Below are positions 23,563 through 35,987 of a stretch of DNA of 64,000 nucleotides, one piece after another (position 1 is the stretch's first letter; every line of letters starts with the position of its first letter). The stretch lies in contig CAMQGK010000140.1 in assembly GCA_947000775.1 (NCBI GenBank), positions 1,946,501 to 2,010,500 of the forward strand, given 5' to 3'. A program made the position numbers and the translations under genes. The DNA is from Pterois miles. Taxonomy: Eukaryota; Chordata; Actinopteri; Perciformes; Scorpaenidae. The notes beneath the pieces are model-generated. The model was not told where the DNA came from and ran no database searches. It saw only the letters and a list, made by a program, of their open reading frames with translations.

Positions 23563-24075
23563 ATGTTGTTGTGCCGCACGGGGAGGCTGCCTGCAGCGGC
23601 TCTGGATCAGGCTTTCATGTCAACGGGCTCGTTTCTAGAGCAAGTCAAAGCAAACAGACTGAGGGACGTCACTTTGACATTACGTAAGGGTAACACGTTT
23701 CAGCTACACCGGTGTTTCTGCGTATCCGTCGGGGGTGTCGATGCAACTCTCGTGCGCCTGGGGAAACAACCGGACCGGCAACCTGTCCACAACCGGGACT
23801 CATCGTGTGCTTTTCACTGGGGACACTTGGACCGAGTGGCTACTATAGCTGTGAATCTCTCCAAACGCGTGCGAAGGGAAGGCGGTAATGTAGATTTTAT
23901 CACGCATGCAAGCAGGCGCCACGGCAGCAGAGGAGAGCAAGTGGGTAAAGGTTTGTTTACAGGTGACTGGGGGGGATCCAGTCGACTCTTCTCTACGGGG
24001 ACCATGCAGACCAGAGCCTTGTCCACGAAGAAGAGCGACGCCGGCGAGGAGCAGACTGCTAACTACAACAAAGGG
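23563..24075 (+). CDS. fam210b: fam210b exon 1 (N-terminal, mitochondrial targeting region)
   Basis: The exon is 171 codons from ATG 23563 to the donor GGG|GTAATT at 24076, intron phase 0. Context GTCGACAATGT is acceptable. An alternative in-frame ATG at 23617 would remove 18 residues. The peptide is Arg-rich and Asp/Glu-poor over long stretches, with several possible amphipathic segments, as expected of a mitochondrial targeting leader, and ends with TMQTRALSTKKSDAGEEQ. FAM210B in mammals is about 190 residues; this leader makes the fish protein about 309, so the start may lie further downstream or the leader may be lineage-specific. This part is poorly conserved in the family; assignment rests on in-frame splicing to exons 2 and 3. 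Confidence 0.75.
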
Positions 24076-24247
24076 GTAATTTAAACTATTCAACTCGAGT
24101 GTTTGTCTAACCGCAGTGGCCAGTTAACAAGAGCGCACAGGTCCCAGTCTGTGTCCACACAGTGGTCTACTGGTGGGGGAAACCTCCATATGTGTCCCGG
24201 TGGTGCCCGGATTGAACTCAAAACCATGAAATATGCAAAAAGCTGTC

Positions 24248-24273
24248 CGCCTGCCTGCCTGCCTGCCTGCCTG
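24248..24273 (+). repeat. (CCTG)n microsatellite
   Basis: Six or seven CCTG tetramers in tandem, early in fam210b intron 1. Confidence 0.9.
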
Positions 24274-24995
24274 GGCCTCCTCAGTGACAGCCGTCCTGTA
24301 AGCAGGCAGGCTTGTTATACAACACTGCGCGGCGCGCACAGCTGTGTGGGCTGGCTACATTTGCAGGAAGCTCACAGTAGTCCATGAATAATTGATCTGT
24401 CCTCACAACTTGGATCTGAAGTGTTATTTTCGAGCTGAGAGAGCACATCCTGACCCACTGTTCAACAGGCTGGCAGACACCTGACTCTCCAAACTGGACA
24501 GCAAACTATTTCTGGCTCCTTTAGAGAGAGTCATGGTAAGAATGAGTCACTTTGACCAAACCCATTTAATTTGAATGATATGTAAATTGAATCAGCACTT
24601 TGGTGTGTGCTCTTTCAGTGGTGAGTCAGCACCTTGTGAAACAGCAGCAGATAGAAATGTGGCACAGCAAACACTCCTATACTGTACTATACTGTACACG
24701 CTTCAGCGTGATGCAGGCCATGAGTTTGAGGCCCACTCTGAATTATATCATTATTATGTTAGATAATTACACAAGACTAAGCTTCTATACACCCATGCAA
24801 GCAGCTCTGAGAGGATGCCCGTAGGCATAATGTTGCTTTGAGCTAAATGCTAACACCAGCATGCTAACAGGCTGCTGTTTAGCAGGTCAACTGCTCACCT
24901 CACCATTAGTAAGGATCACAGGTGCAGTTTGCATCCAGAGAAATGCATCCAGCTACATTTTTTATAATAATGCATTACTAATAATTTAATTTAAT

Positions 24996-25170
24996 TAGAG
25001 ATGTTAATAGTTAACAGTTTAACCCATAAGCATTTTAACTGCTATCATTTAAAGGGTCAAAAGAAATATTGATAATTAAAAAGCTGATTAAAAAACGCAG
25101 AGGACCAGCTCATCACTTTAAGGAGAAACTGGTCCACCTTAAAAGAGAGCTGGCGCAGATTCAGGAAGTT
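24996..25170 (+). repeat. Fragment of a TAGGGATGTTAAT hAT-like family
   Basis: TAGAGATGTTAATAGTTAAC at the left and CATCACTTTAAGGAGAAACT then TGGTCCACCTTAAAAGAG inside match, in the same order, the element at 31242 in the same intron. The right end is lost. Confidence 0.6.
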
Positions 25171-25392
25171 GGCTCTGGATTTCCAGCTGAGGAGTTGTAG
25201 CCTCGTAGCATTTATTCACAGACAAATAAAATGTTCACATACTACGTTCACAGCTATAACGCCACCAACAAACCCACACTCACCACCACCCCACACAGTC
25301 TGTCAGAAACCCGCTCGAGTTACGCTACAGCCACCACGAAAGGCTTTATACAACTTTTTCACATATGCAAGACCTATAAACAGACTTTGATT

Positions 25393-25480
25393 AGGAATGT
25401 GACGGTGAGGAAAGTTCCCCACCAGTTAATAATCTTGTGACAACACCGGTGTTACCGATTACACGAAAAGATGACGGTCA
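25393..25480 (+). repeat. Fragment of a fish repeat (GGAATGTGACGGTGAGGAAA family)
   Basis: TTAGGAATGTGACGGTGAGG followed by CAACACCGGTGTTACCG resembles a teleost repeat family known to me only from general resemblance. CACCGGTG is a perfect 8-bp palindrome. Borders are approximate. Confidence 0.4.
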
Positions 25481-27294
25481 GTATGTATAGTGCTCTTATT
25501 TTGATCTGGTTGTGTGTTCGGTCCAGCTCGTGCTGCGGGGCCGTAGGGGTCTACCTGGTGCCGCTGTGCTGCGCACACCTACTGGGAACGCTCCGTCCTC
25601 CTCGCAGCGATCAACACTACCTCATTAACATTATGTAGTAGCATTAGGTTTAAATCTGAAATACTACCAAAGAGGCGCGTTTGCACCAAATCCTCTGCCA
25701 TCTCTCGGTCTGTCAACTCTCTCTTGTCCTGTGTGTGTGTGTGTGAAATCTGACATCTGCTGCTCTGAGCTGAGACTCGCTTTCAGTTTGTAGCATCCCT
25801 TGTCCGACTATCTACTGTTATCATTCTGCTGATGCACCAAAATGAATTAAATGGGTTTTATTTCGGTTAAAAACGAGGTTTAAAACGATGGTGGGCAAGT
25901 AATGTAATCAGCATGTGCCCGGCCACCATGTACCACTGGTAACACAGACCACCACGACAGAGTTCACCTTAAATGACACAACAAATGAAAGTGTTCTGCT
26001 GCAGGACGCAGTCTGCTGCTTCAGTTTGACTTTCTCTTGCTGACTTTTCTGCTTGAGCCTCAGACAGGAGGGACTCACCACTTTACCATTTCCCTCCGGT
26101 CTGTCTGTGTGTGCGTGTGCGTGTGTGTGCGTGTCTTTGTCTGTGTTTGCGTGCCACTGTGACTTTGCATGTGTTTTCCTGTCTCTGAAAAGCTGTTATC
26201 AGACACAGCAGTACCACTGTTCCCCTCCCATACACCCTCCCTGGCACAACTCCCTTTGGCCCCTCGCTCACATGACCCTCCCACACTGCTGCCTGCCTTT
26301 ACTTTTAGCTCGGCCTGACTCGCCTCTGAAAGGCAAAGGCCTGCTCCCTCGCCCACTCTGGTCTCTCTATTGTCCATTGTTGGCAGGTCAGCGAATACGT
26401 CACCAAGACTGTGGCTGCATCGAGGGGGCTCGGGACAAAATTTAGAAAGACAAACTGCAGTTAAGAGAAAAGATCCTGTCCTCTTTTTCTTTCTTCATTG
26501 TATCTGCCCTCTTGATTAATTGTCTGACTCAGGCTCACAAAGGAAGACCGTCTGAAGAATGTCAGTGTAGCAAAAAAGGATATAAATGAAAGTTACTGTA
26601 CGTCAGGCCAAGTATCGCACATGGGAGTGAACAGACGCAGCATGTTTTGTTAAACTTGTAGAAGTTACAAATCAAGTCCCCAAGCTTCAAATCAGTGGAA
26701 CAAGTTCTGTGCAGTAAATATGATGTTATACATATTTGAAATTTAGCACATTTCAGTACAGTCCCTCACCCATTTCGTGCCTTTAGAGAGCATTACATGT
26801 ACAAAAGTCCTATTTGTTTTATATTTGAGTTGCATACTTGTATTATTTCCAGTAGGGATGTTCATTCCAAGTAAAAATAATATTAAAATTAATATATAAA
26901 TTTGAAACTCACTGGGAATTATTTGATTATTATATTTTGAGCTGACAGAAAAGAGATGAACTGAATGTGCCACACGGTAGTAACGTTGCTACCAGGCAGC
27001 ACCTGCAGTGGTTAATACAAGGGAAATATACAGTATACGTTTTTAGACTGGACAAATAGTCACATAAACTATTTGATCTTTTATAACTTAATGACTCTTC
27101 GAATAATTGAAAATCACGACTCGTCCCTAATATCAAGCTGATTATTTTTCCATTTTTCTACGATATAAAGTTACTCTTTCATTTCTATCATTTCTGTATT
27201 CTTTAAGAAGGGAGGAAACAATTAATACAGCATAGTATCAAGATATTTGGCGTGGCAATATCAATTATTGATCTTTCATTATATATACGATTAA

Positions 27295-27660
27295 CCTCTA
27301 AATAACCCAATGGTGGGCCCAGCTGCTAGTCAGAAGCTGTGGCAGGCTCAGTCTTGAAGCTAGAGTGATACAGGCATCATCTGACGCTAGAAACCTAAGG
27401 AATAGCTTGGTGGGAAGAACACTAAATAATGCTCCAAAGTTACGCAAAATTTTAGTGAGGAAAAACTGGCATGGCCATTTTCAAAAAGGGTCCCTGGACC
27501 TCTGACCTCAAGTATGTGACTGAAAACTCTGAGATGAACTGAATGAAAAGTGTATATTGTTTGATAAAACCAATGTAAATGCAATATATTGCAATATACC
27601 TTATCGCAATAATCAACATATCACAAAATGTTTAAAATTGCAATAAGATCGTGTTGTCTC
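27295..27660 (+). repeat. Partial copy of the TAGGGCTGTCAA hAT-like family
   Basis: Contains in order GCTGTGGCAGGCTCAGTCTT, TAATGCTCCAAAGTTACG, GTGAGGAAAAACTGGCATGG and GGACCTCTGACCTCAAGTAT, the internal order of the full copy at 56613-57141. Both termini are decayed. Confidence 0.65.
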
Positions 27661-30174
27661 AAGTGTCATGATAATACTGTATCTATGGTGCTGTGGGACC
27701 TCTGAGTCCCAACCGCAGTATCCTTTCACCAAGAAAAGTATGTTCATAGTCTATTTTCCATCAGCCTACATTTTGTCCTCATCACTTTTCAAGCTGACCT
27801 TGCGATGATAATTATTATAATAATAGTAGTTATAGTAGTATAATAGTTATAATAAACTGCCTGTTAAAGAGGTCACTGCAGTATTTATTGTATTTACTAA
27901 CGTTGCTCAGCTTTGTAGGCACAGTGTCAATACTTTGTCCAATAATAGATTGATTAATAGGCCCGAGCTACTTCCTGTTTTCTCAGGGAAGGATTGTGTT
28001 TCCTCTCTGCAGAAAAAAATATATTAGAATAACTTTGCTTCAGAATGAACCACTGCACACATTGCCCTGCTGTCCGTGTCCCTTTTTACGGGTTCAATTT
28101 CAGTTTAATAGCCCTCATCAAATAAATAAATAAATTGTAGGCAATAAAGCTGAAATTATTTTTCCCCCCAAGTATCCTTTATCATTATCGAAACCTTTAA
28201 TTAACCTGAAAGAGCCCTATGAAAGATATTTTGTGATGATTGCATTACTACAACAACAAGATCAGGCAAATGGGTGACCTTGAACATTCACAGATTTGTG
28301 TCTACAGCACTGGGTACAAACTGTACTGAATTTAGCTCTGACTGCACACTCTTGGTCTTCTTGTATACTTTGGTCAAATACTTCCTGACTGGAGTCATAC
28401 TTATTTTAACACAAGGCGGAGTACTCTCTCTGGGCTTATATGTTCAAGAATGCTGCATCTCTCCCACCGTATTGTGCTTTCATGACCCGTAATTCTTTAA
28501 CGTCCATTAGTTCAGTGGGGTCCCGAAGCCTAATATTATCTGAATTCCTAAAAGAAGTCCTAACATTCAAGTAAAACACTTTTAAAGTTGAGCTTGTCTT
28601 TGGTTTATGATGCAGCAGGGTACAACGGACATTGTATGAAGATGATTTATAGCAGTATGCTGCCAAAACACGTAGAGCTCACAGCCTGGCACAATGGAGA
28701 CTGCAGTTTCATACAGTATGAACCATCCACAATGTCAGGACACTAAATGAGTGCCCTTGAAATCAGTATTAAACAAGGGCTGTCTGTCATTATAACCACA
28801 ATATTGCAATACCATGCTAGTGACAAGACAACCGCAGGGGACGACAAGCAACAGCCACAACCACTATGTTCACCTTTTCTTTTCCTTTTGAACTTTTTGC
28901 CAGCCGTCCAATCACAATGGAGGAAGGGCGGGACAAATGCCACAAAGAGCAACCGTCATATCCTACATGCACAGTAGGCTACAACAATAACAGTGGAGGA
29001 GAAATGAATACACAGACTGGTGGGTCCGTCCTCTCTCTCTCTCTACGTCGTTCAGCCCTCCCTTCATTCAGAGCAGGCACTCTACCGTGTGCCGACATTT
29101 TTATTTCTGTGGTTACTCCGTATCATAGCAACCAGACGCAACGAGTGTCTGAAAAACCTTCATTGCCCCTCTGTGTTCTGCATTTCACAATAAAGAAGTG
29201 TTTCATTAGTTTTAAAACAGTCATTTTTGGTTGTTTAAAAAGCAAAAATATACCTAATAATATCCTATCAAAAAGCTTATTGATATTGCATTAAAATCAG
29301 GATCAGTAAATAATAATTCCTTCACCACGACGGCCCTATATTAAACCACTTTAAAATGATAATTAGGTTTTGAGGGAGGGATATGATTGTTTTCACACAA
29401 GACAACAATTTTAAGATGATAAAATGACCATAACATTTTATTTAGTCAACTCATTACTGATTACATGCGGTTGTCAAATTTTCTCTCAAATTGTAAAGTC
29501 TTATATTTCTGTGTAAGATTTGCAGGTTCTGCTACTTTAAGCGTGACAACTGTGGTAAAGTGCAGCCCTTGAGGGTTTAGTTATTGGGAGGATTATGTTT
29601 ATTTAACATGCTGTACTGTCAGCATTCTGCAGGTTTTCTCTCTCTTTTTAAATTCCTGCTTCCCCAGCTGCTCTGTTAATCGCATCTACATCACCACGCT
29701 CCGCTGCAGTCTCTTGTCTTATTGTTATTGAGTGCATTGTAGTTCACTAATCTGTTTTACTGCCAGCACACTCTGACAGTGGTGACCTGCCTGCTCTCTG
29801 CTGCATGTCCGACGGCTGGGCTGCGTCTGGGACTTGTTCATCTTGGAGGGTGGCGTGTCTGGAGGTCACAAACGGAGCAATATGTGTGTTTGTGCACGTA
29901 TGAGAGGCTCTTTGTGCCTGTGTTTGTAAGAGAGAGTGACTGACTTGGTGTCGCGTGACTGTGTGAAAGGGTAAGTGATAATGTGAATTACTTAAACCAC
30001 ACAGCAGCAGCAGCCTGTGTTGAATCAGCTGACTCGGCTCGTAAAACCCCAGGCTTTATTTGACCTACTTGTTTGACCTCAGCTTTGAACTAGATGACAC
30101 ACGATTTCAGCAGTTTTCCTTTTATATTTTGATGATGCATGCAGGAAATTCTGGACTTGTTTTAAAGATAAAAC

Positions 30175-30898
30175 TAGGACTGTCAAAGGATTAAAATATT
30201 TAATTGCGATTAAATTGCAGGATTGTCCATAGTTGATTGTGATTATTGGAAATTAATCACACATTTTTTTTATCTTTTAGCTGTTCACCTTGAAGGGAGA
30301 TTTATCTAGTATTAAATACTCTTATCAACATCGAAGTGGGCAAATATGCTTCTTTATGCAAATGCATGTATATATTTATTATTGGAAATCAATTAACAAC
30401 ACAAAACAATGGCAAGTTTTGTCCAGAAACCCTCACAGGTACTGAATTTAGCATAAAAAATATGCTCAAATCATAACATGGCAAACTGCAGCCCAACAGG
30501 CAACAACAGCTGTCAGTGTGTCAGTGTGCTGACTTGACTGACTTGCCCCAAACTGCCTGTGATTATCATAAAGTGGGCATGTCTGTAAAGGGGAGACTCG
30601 TGGGTACCCAGAGAACCCATTCACATTCACATATCTTGAGGTCAGAGGTCAAGGGACCCCTGTGAAAATGACCATGACAGTTTTTCCTCACTAAAATTTA
30701 GTGTACTTTGGAGCGTTATGTAGCCTCCTTCATGCTACAAACTAGTATGACATGGTTGGTACTGATGGATTCCTTTGGTTTTCTATTTTAATATGATATA
30801 TTATTAGCTTGTGTAGTGTTAGCTTAGCTTTAAAATTCAGCCAACTACAACCTCCAATAAATCATTGCGTTATTATCGCATTAACTCTGACAGCCTTA
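30175..30898 (-). mobile_element. TAGGGCTGTCAA-family non-autonomous hAT-like element (reverse)
   Basis: The ends are TAGGACTGTCAAAGG and, at the right, CTCTGACAGCCTTA, an imperfect terminal inverted repeat. The interior in reverse order carries GATTATCATAAAGTGGGCAT, GTCTGTAAAGGGGAGACTC and TGAGGTCAGAGGTCAAGGGA. Flanking 8-mers agree at five positions only (GATAAAAC / CTAAAAAC), so the target duplication is eroded. It lies in fam210b intron 1 and has no coding capacity. Confidence 0.65.
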
Positions 30899-31241
30899 CT
30901 AAAAACACTGCTGCGATTTTGGTATTCGTTTTCTAAATTATGTAATGAGATGTTGTAGCATTGATTATTTTTAAGGTCAGACATCACTGGAATTTCTGCA
31001 TAGTTATTGCACCTGTAATGCAAATGAATAAAGTCTTTTGTCAAGATGTATGTGACAAATTGATGTCAGGTTTCTGTGTCACCAGTCATATACCACCACC
31101 TGACAAACTGTCAACTCATGTCAAGTCGATATTAAAGGAAATAACTGGTTAGTTGGTTGAGCTTTTCTGCCTTGCGGGTTTAAATCCAAAAACTGCACCT
31201 TTGAATTTGTCAGTTTTGTAGTTTGAGGGAGCTCTTGGACT

Positions 31242-31827
31242 TAGGGATGTTAATAATTAACCGCTGATATCAAGCATTTCATCCGATTAATGCTATCAGC
31301 TAAACAGAAATAATTAATTAAGCAGCTCGTCACTTTAAGGAGAAAAGCTGGTCCACCTTAAGAGCTGGAGCTGCTGATACAGGAAGTTGTATTTGAGGCA
31401 TTTTAATCTTGTCGGTTAACGGTTAATAATTGGTTAAGAAGAAGAAGAAGAAGATCTACCTTTATTAGTCCCACAGTGGGGAAATTCAATTTACACTCTG
31501 TTTAACTTATACATGGTACATGCACACAAACACACATACATGCAGTAATGGAGAGATGTCAGAGTGAGGGGGCTGCTCCTGACAAGCGCCCCGAGCAGTT
31601 GGGGGTTTTGTGCCTTGCTCAGGGGCACCTCGGCAGTGCCCAAGAGGTAAACTGGCACCTCTCCAGCTACCAGTTCACACTCAGTTTTTGGTCCATGTCG
31701 GGACTTGAACCGGTGACCCTCCGGTTCCCAAGCCAACTCCCTACAGACTGAGCTACTGCCGCCCCCAAAACGAGGGTCGGTTATCGGTAAAATTGTTTTT
31801 TTTTTTTTTTCAAAATTAGCATCCCTA
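31242..31827. mobile_element. Non-autonomous hAT-like element carrying a nested SINE
   Basis: The left end TAGGGATGTTAATAATTAAC and the inverse of the right end, TAGGGATGCTAATTTTG, form a 13-bp terminal repeat with one mismatch. Flanking octamers CTTGGACT and CTTCGAAT agree at six positions, consistent with an aged 8-bp hAT target duplication. The interior is interrupted by a tRNA-derived SINE at about 31438-31766. Confidence 0.65.
31438..31766 (-). mobile_element. tRNA-derived SINE inserted in the hAT-like element
   Basis: Read on the minus strand, the head GGGGGCGGCAGTAGCTCAGT at 31766 starts a tRNA-like region. A box TAGCTCAGTCTGTAGGGAG begins at 31755 and B box GGTTCAAGTCCC spans 31711-31700, at tRNA-like spacing. 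The body continues to GGGACTAATAAAGG and a (CTT)n tail at 31454-31438. These are the internal RNA polymerase III promoter and tail expected of a teleost tRNA SINE. It encodes no protein; the anticodon region no longer folds as a functional tRNA. Confidence 0.85.
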
Positions 31828-32053
31828 CTTCGAATACAAACATGAAAAGTTTCACAACTTTGTATGCCAAATGGAAACTATCCCCACAATTTTAATCCGC
31901 TTCCTGTTTGTCAGTCGTATCTCCTCGTACATTCATACTCGTTCTGTTCCTCTGCTTCCTGTAGCTCCAGGGATTGATTCATACTTCATCCTCCTGTTTC
32001 ATTTTGTCCCGATCACTCCCTCCAATTCTGCTCTCTTTTTTTTTTTTGTCTAG

Positions 32054-32253
32054 GGCGAGCAGAATTTAAAGGAGGCGTCTACTATCTCCTCATCTACAGT
32101 GAAGGCCCCGGGGGAGCCGGAGCCAGAGGGAGGAAAACCAAACAAGACCCAACAGTTAAAGCAAGTCTTCAAGGAGTATGGAGCGGTGGGAGTTTCCTTT
32201 CACATCGGCATTTCCCTCATGTCCTTGGGAATGTTCTACCTCCTCATATCCAG
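32054..32253 (+). CDS. fam210b: fam210b exon 2 (start of DUF1279 and first membrane helix)
   Basis: The exon starts after TTTTTGTCTAG and ends at CAG|GTGACT, 200 bp, entering in phase 0 and leaving with two bases of a split Ser codon. It encodes a Glu/Pro/Ser linker (GEPEPEGGKPNKTQQ) and then the conserved LKQVFKEYGAVGVSFHIGIS followed by the hydrophobic LMSLGMFYLLIS segment. In human FAM210B the equivalent stretch is LKKIFQEYGTVGVSLHIGIS, so the alignment is direct. This is the beginning of the DUF1279 domain and the first predicted transmembrane helix. The frame joins exactly to exons 1 and 3. Confidence 0.93.
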
Positions 32254-35200
32254 GTGACTTAACATCCCATTATTGCTTTTTCTACAGGTGGGAGACCAGT
32301 GGCCACGTAGTAGGTCCTGTTTGCAGCTGGTTTGGGTCTTTTTTTTTTTTTTTTAGCATTTATTCCCATTTTTTAATACAAAGATGAGGAATAGAGTGCT
32401 CCAGGGTTGCCATATTTTTGTAGGCCAACCAGGAAGTTATCATCACCCTGATTCCCTTGACAAAAAGCCAATAGCACTTTTTAGCTATTGGCTTTTTGTC
32501 AAGAAAATTGTACTGTATGATAACTGTATGATACCTACACATTTTGTTCAGCAAGATAATCTCCACAAATAAACACCATTTCTGATTTTTTTAAAACTTT
32601 TTTTTTTTTCGATAAATGATAACTAGAACATATAGTTCACACACAAAAAACATATAAGACAACAAAGGGCATATGCATATACAAACACATACATATATAC
32701 ATACATGAACACCATTTCAGCAGACAAATTACACTACGCTCATATGAACGTATGAGTATACACAACGGGGGACGAGTCGGTGTGATGACGTTTAGCAGTG
32801 TCATTTAAACAAATAAAGTGGGATACTTACTGATTTATTTTATTTAAACGTTAAAATCTCTTCAGCTAGTGTTACCCGTGGACCTTATGTCAGGTATCCA
32901 ATTGAAAACCCATTCAAAAACCCACTGACTTCCAGACGAGGGATCCAGAAATGCTAAAATGCGAAATAATTTCCGGGTTTTAGGACTTATATACTCTAGC
33001 ACCCTATTGAAGTGCAAAATCAACCAACTCCACCATTTTAAAGTCACGATATGTCAAAGTGTGGCTACAATTTGATAGTACACAACACATTTTGAGTTAT
33101 TCCCTCAAGAATCCAAGACCAAGCGTATTTCTACATATAGTGATCCTCAGCAGGAGAAAAATAGATTCCTCTATTGACGACAAACTGTAAAAGCCCACAT
33201 TGATCATATACAGTCTACAGCTGAAGGCAGTATTTTGGGAAATGTAGAAGCAGATGAAGCAGGCTGACGGGTACTACAAAAAAGTAAAAAGCAAGACTAC
33301 AACACACAACATGTAAAATAAGTTTGGAATGCATCAGACATCACTTCTACTATTATACATCACTTTTTATTACATATTATCTAGCAGTGTGAGAGCTCTA
33401 TAACATTGCCTATAGAGGATGTGAACAGGAAATTACTGACCCATGGGCTGCTGGTACACAGAGGAATGCAAAATGTCTGGTGCAAATTGGCAGAAAATGG
33501 GATCCGCTATGTGAGAGAAAGCAAAGTACGGGCTCTTGAGAAGTCCGCTCAGTCAACCACATTACACCGGCCCTGCTGTTGTCAGAATACTACTACTGGC
33601 TGAGTCAGACATCATCTGTATAAAACATGAGCTCAGTCTCTCATCACAGCGTTGCTTTTATACTTGTAACTTTACAACACATGCAGCATTTTTAAATCTT
33701 TGACACTGCATTCAACTATCTCATGCACTTTGTAATCTTCTGTTGACTGTGACACAGACAGTGAAAAGCTAATCAGTCAATCAGACCCTTGTCTGTCTGT
33801 CTGTGTGGCCACATACCAGGAGAGACATGGCAGAGATTGTCTGACAGCCCAGACATTTTTTCACACACAGTAGCCGATAATGACCCCTGAACTGAAAACT
33901 GACTTAGTAGCAACCGTTGCATTATCACCGTGAGGCCACAGAGCGCAGACATGTGGCCTGCTAATGCAGTGCTCTGTGCTGGGTAAACAGTTGTCAGGGT
34001 GCAGATGGCCCTACATTTAGCTGACTACAGTTTGCTGAGGGCGACAGAGCTGTTAATGTGTGTGAGAGGGAGGGAGATGCTGCATTGATTGTAGCAGCTC
34101 TTAAGCCTCATGTTGGCACTTTCTTTACATATTTATTTCCCAGAACAGCTCAAACGAAAATGCCACGACTCTACAAAACTGTCTCACAAAGGCGGTGATA
34201 CGTGTAGCTTGTTAAGCCCTCTGTGATTTGTGCGATTTCACGCACTTCAGATTGCAGTGCTTCTTATGCTTATGTCAAATGGTTGAAAAGGCAGCAAAAT
34301 AAACTGATACAACCTTTTTTTAATTGAACGCAGCTCCCTCTGGTGGAGCTAAAGGTGATTTACACTACTAACCACTTCAGCAGAATCACAAGGGAGGAAG
34401 GGACCCTGCTTGTTTACTTTATATTTAATGTTTAATTTAATCCTTGAGAATGCAACCAGACAGGAGCAAAAGGTTTGTTATACAAAGAGAAGTGGTTAGA
34501 GCCCCATAAGGCTTTTAGGATTTTAGGATTTTTTGGGAGCACCTGCAAGTTTAAATGTAGATTTTTTTTTCTTTGAATTTCTGAATGTCCAAGAAATTTC
34601 TATTATTATTTCTGTGAATTATTACTTTACTAAGAATTGCTAATACGGCTTCACAATTAATCAAAATTTTAATATATGAAATATGAAACTGCAGTTTTCA
34701 AATTTCAGGAAGCACGATCTTTAAAGACAACATGTGTGTCAAAATACCATTTTAAATTAAATTTTGTGGTGCTGCAGAGATGCATCCTGGCTTACTCATC
34801 ATATTGTACAGATTAAGGAAAACATGGTTCAGATCCCCGCAAAACACAACATTAATCATTTTAATGTTTTTCAATGAAAATGAGTGATGCAAAAATATCA
34901 TTCCCTTTAATATTTAAAATCATATCATAAATGCAATGTCAGTCAAAATAATCTCAATTATATATTTTTGCCCTAATTATTACCTCTGCCAAGGAGGTTA
35001 TGTTTTTGCCTTGTCTGTTTGTCTGTGTTCAAGATAACTCAAAAACTTATGGATGGATTTTGATGAAATTTTCAGGGTGTTTCGATAATGTGAAAAGGAA
35101 GAACTGATTTAATTTTGGGGGTGATCCGGAAGAAATCCTGGATTCTGGATCACTTTGAAATTTTCGTTAACATTGGGGTCAATGGGACCCAAAACCTTGT

Positions 35201-35987
35201 TTCTCAATATCTCTGGTAATTGTTGCCCAAAGCTCATGAAATTTGACTCAGAAATTTACAATGTGTACTTCTATCAAATCCCAAAGGCTGATCCAGACCT
35301 GATCCAGATCTGATCCAGATGGCGGATTTTATAGCAATTTATATAAAAAATGGGGGTACTCTTACATTTTGGCCTAATGTATTGTGAGTTTTATGTTGTG
35401 TCTTGTATAAATGTTCTATGTTTGCCACTGATTTTTATTTTGGAGTGAAATATAATATGAGGGGAAACTATGGTGCTTGGCGGAGGTCTGCGCTCTCTGA
35501 GTGCTTTTCTAGTTATTATTGTGCTTATATTTCTCAAAATGTTGGATATTTATATTTATTTTATTTTTTGGTAAAATTAATTTTATGATTTTTTGGTTTA
35601 TTATTAACTTTATTTCCTTATTGATTTCCAGACATTTATTAATCATTTATTTTGTTTTATTTGAAATTATTGAATTTTATGTTTTTATTATGTTTTCTAT
35701 TTTTTCCCTCCTGCCTCATGTTGAAAATCGTTATTATTTTGAACAATGTGGTGAAGAATTAAGGGGTGGAGTTGAGGTAAAAATAATTATATATATACCT
35801 GGTTAACACACATGCAGATGCTGAGGAGGGCATAGCCTGAAACATCTGTGTGTGTGTGTGTGTGTCATGGTCTGTTACCAAGCATTTAATACAAGCAAAT
35901 GAAAGAAGAAAATGTGTGAGTGATCACCTAATGTGAATGCTACAGTATGTACTTCTAACCAGTTTTCCGTGTCATCCGTCTCCCCAG
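32254..35987 (+). other. fam210b intron 2
   Basis: A 3,734-bp GT...AG intron (donor GTGACT, acceptor CCGTCTCCCCAG). It contains T-runs, a short hairpin AAAAAGCCAATAGC / GCTATTGGCTTTTT near 32462-32500, and an interspersed repeat at 34977-35515. No coding exon was seen. Confidence 0.8.
34977..35515 (+). mobile_element. Interspersed DNA-element-like repeat with ACCTCYGCCAAG ends
   Basis: The left end TTACCTCTGCCAAGGAGGTT and right end CTTGGCGGAGGTCTGCGCTC are imperfect inverses (CCTCTGCCAAG / CTTGGCGGAGG). The interior has AACTCAAAAACTTATGGATG, ATGAAATTTTCAGGGTG and GGTGATCCGGAAGAAATCCT. The family is widely scattered in fish and marine invertebrate genomes to my knowledge. No coding sequence is present. 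Confidence 0.6.

Larger units (their letters stand above)
24076..32053 (+). other. fam210b intron 1
   Basis: A 7,978-bp GT...AG intron. The donor is GTAATT; the acceptor is preceded by a long T-tract ending TTTTTTTGTCTAG. It holds a CCTG microsatellite, several transposon fragments (about 24996-25170, 25393-25480, 27295-27660, 30175-30898) and a nested hAT/SINE pair (31242-31827). No additional coding exon was recognised. The stretch 28866-29294 is open but unrecognised and is not called. Confidence 0.75.

Noticed and set aside
28866..29294. 142-codon open frame in fam210b intron 1
   Set aside because: No recognisable domain or splice support; no reason to prefer it over chance in an intron.
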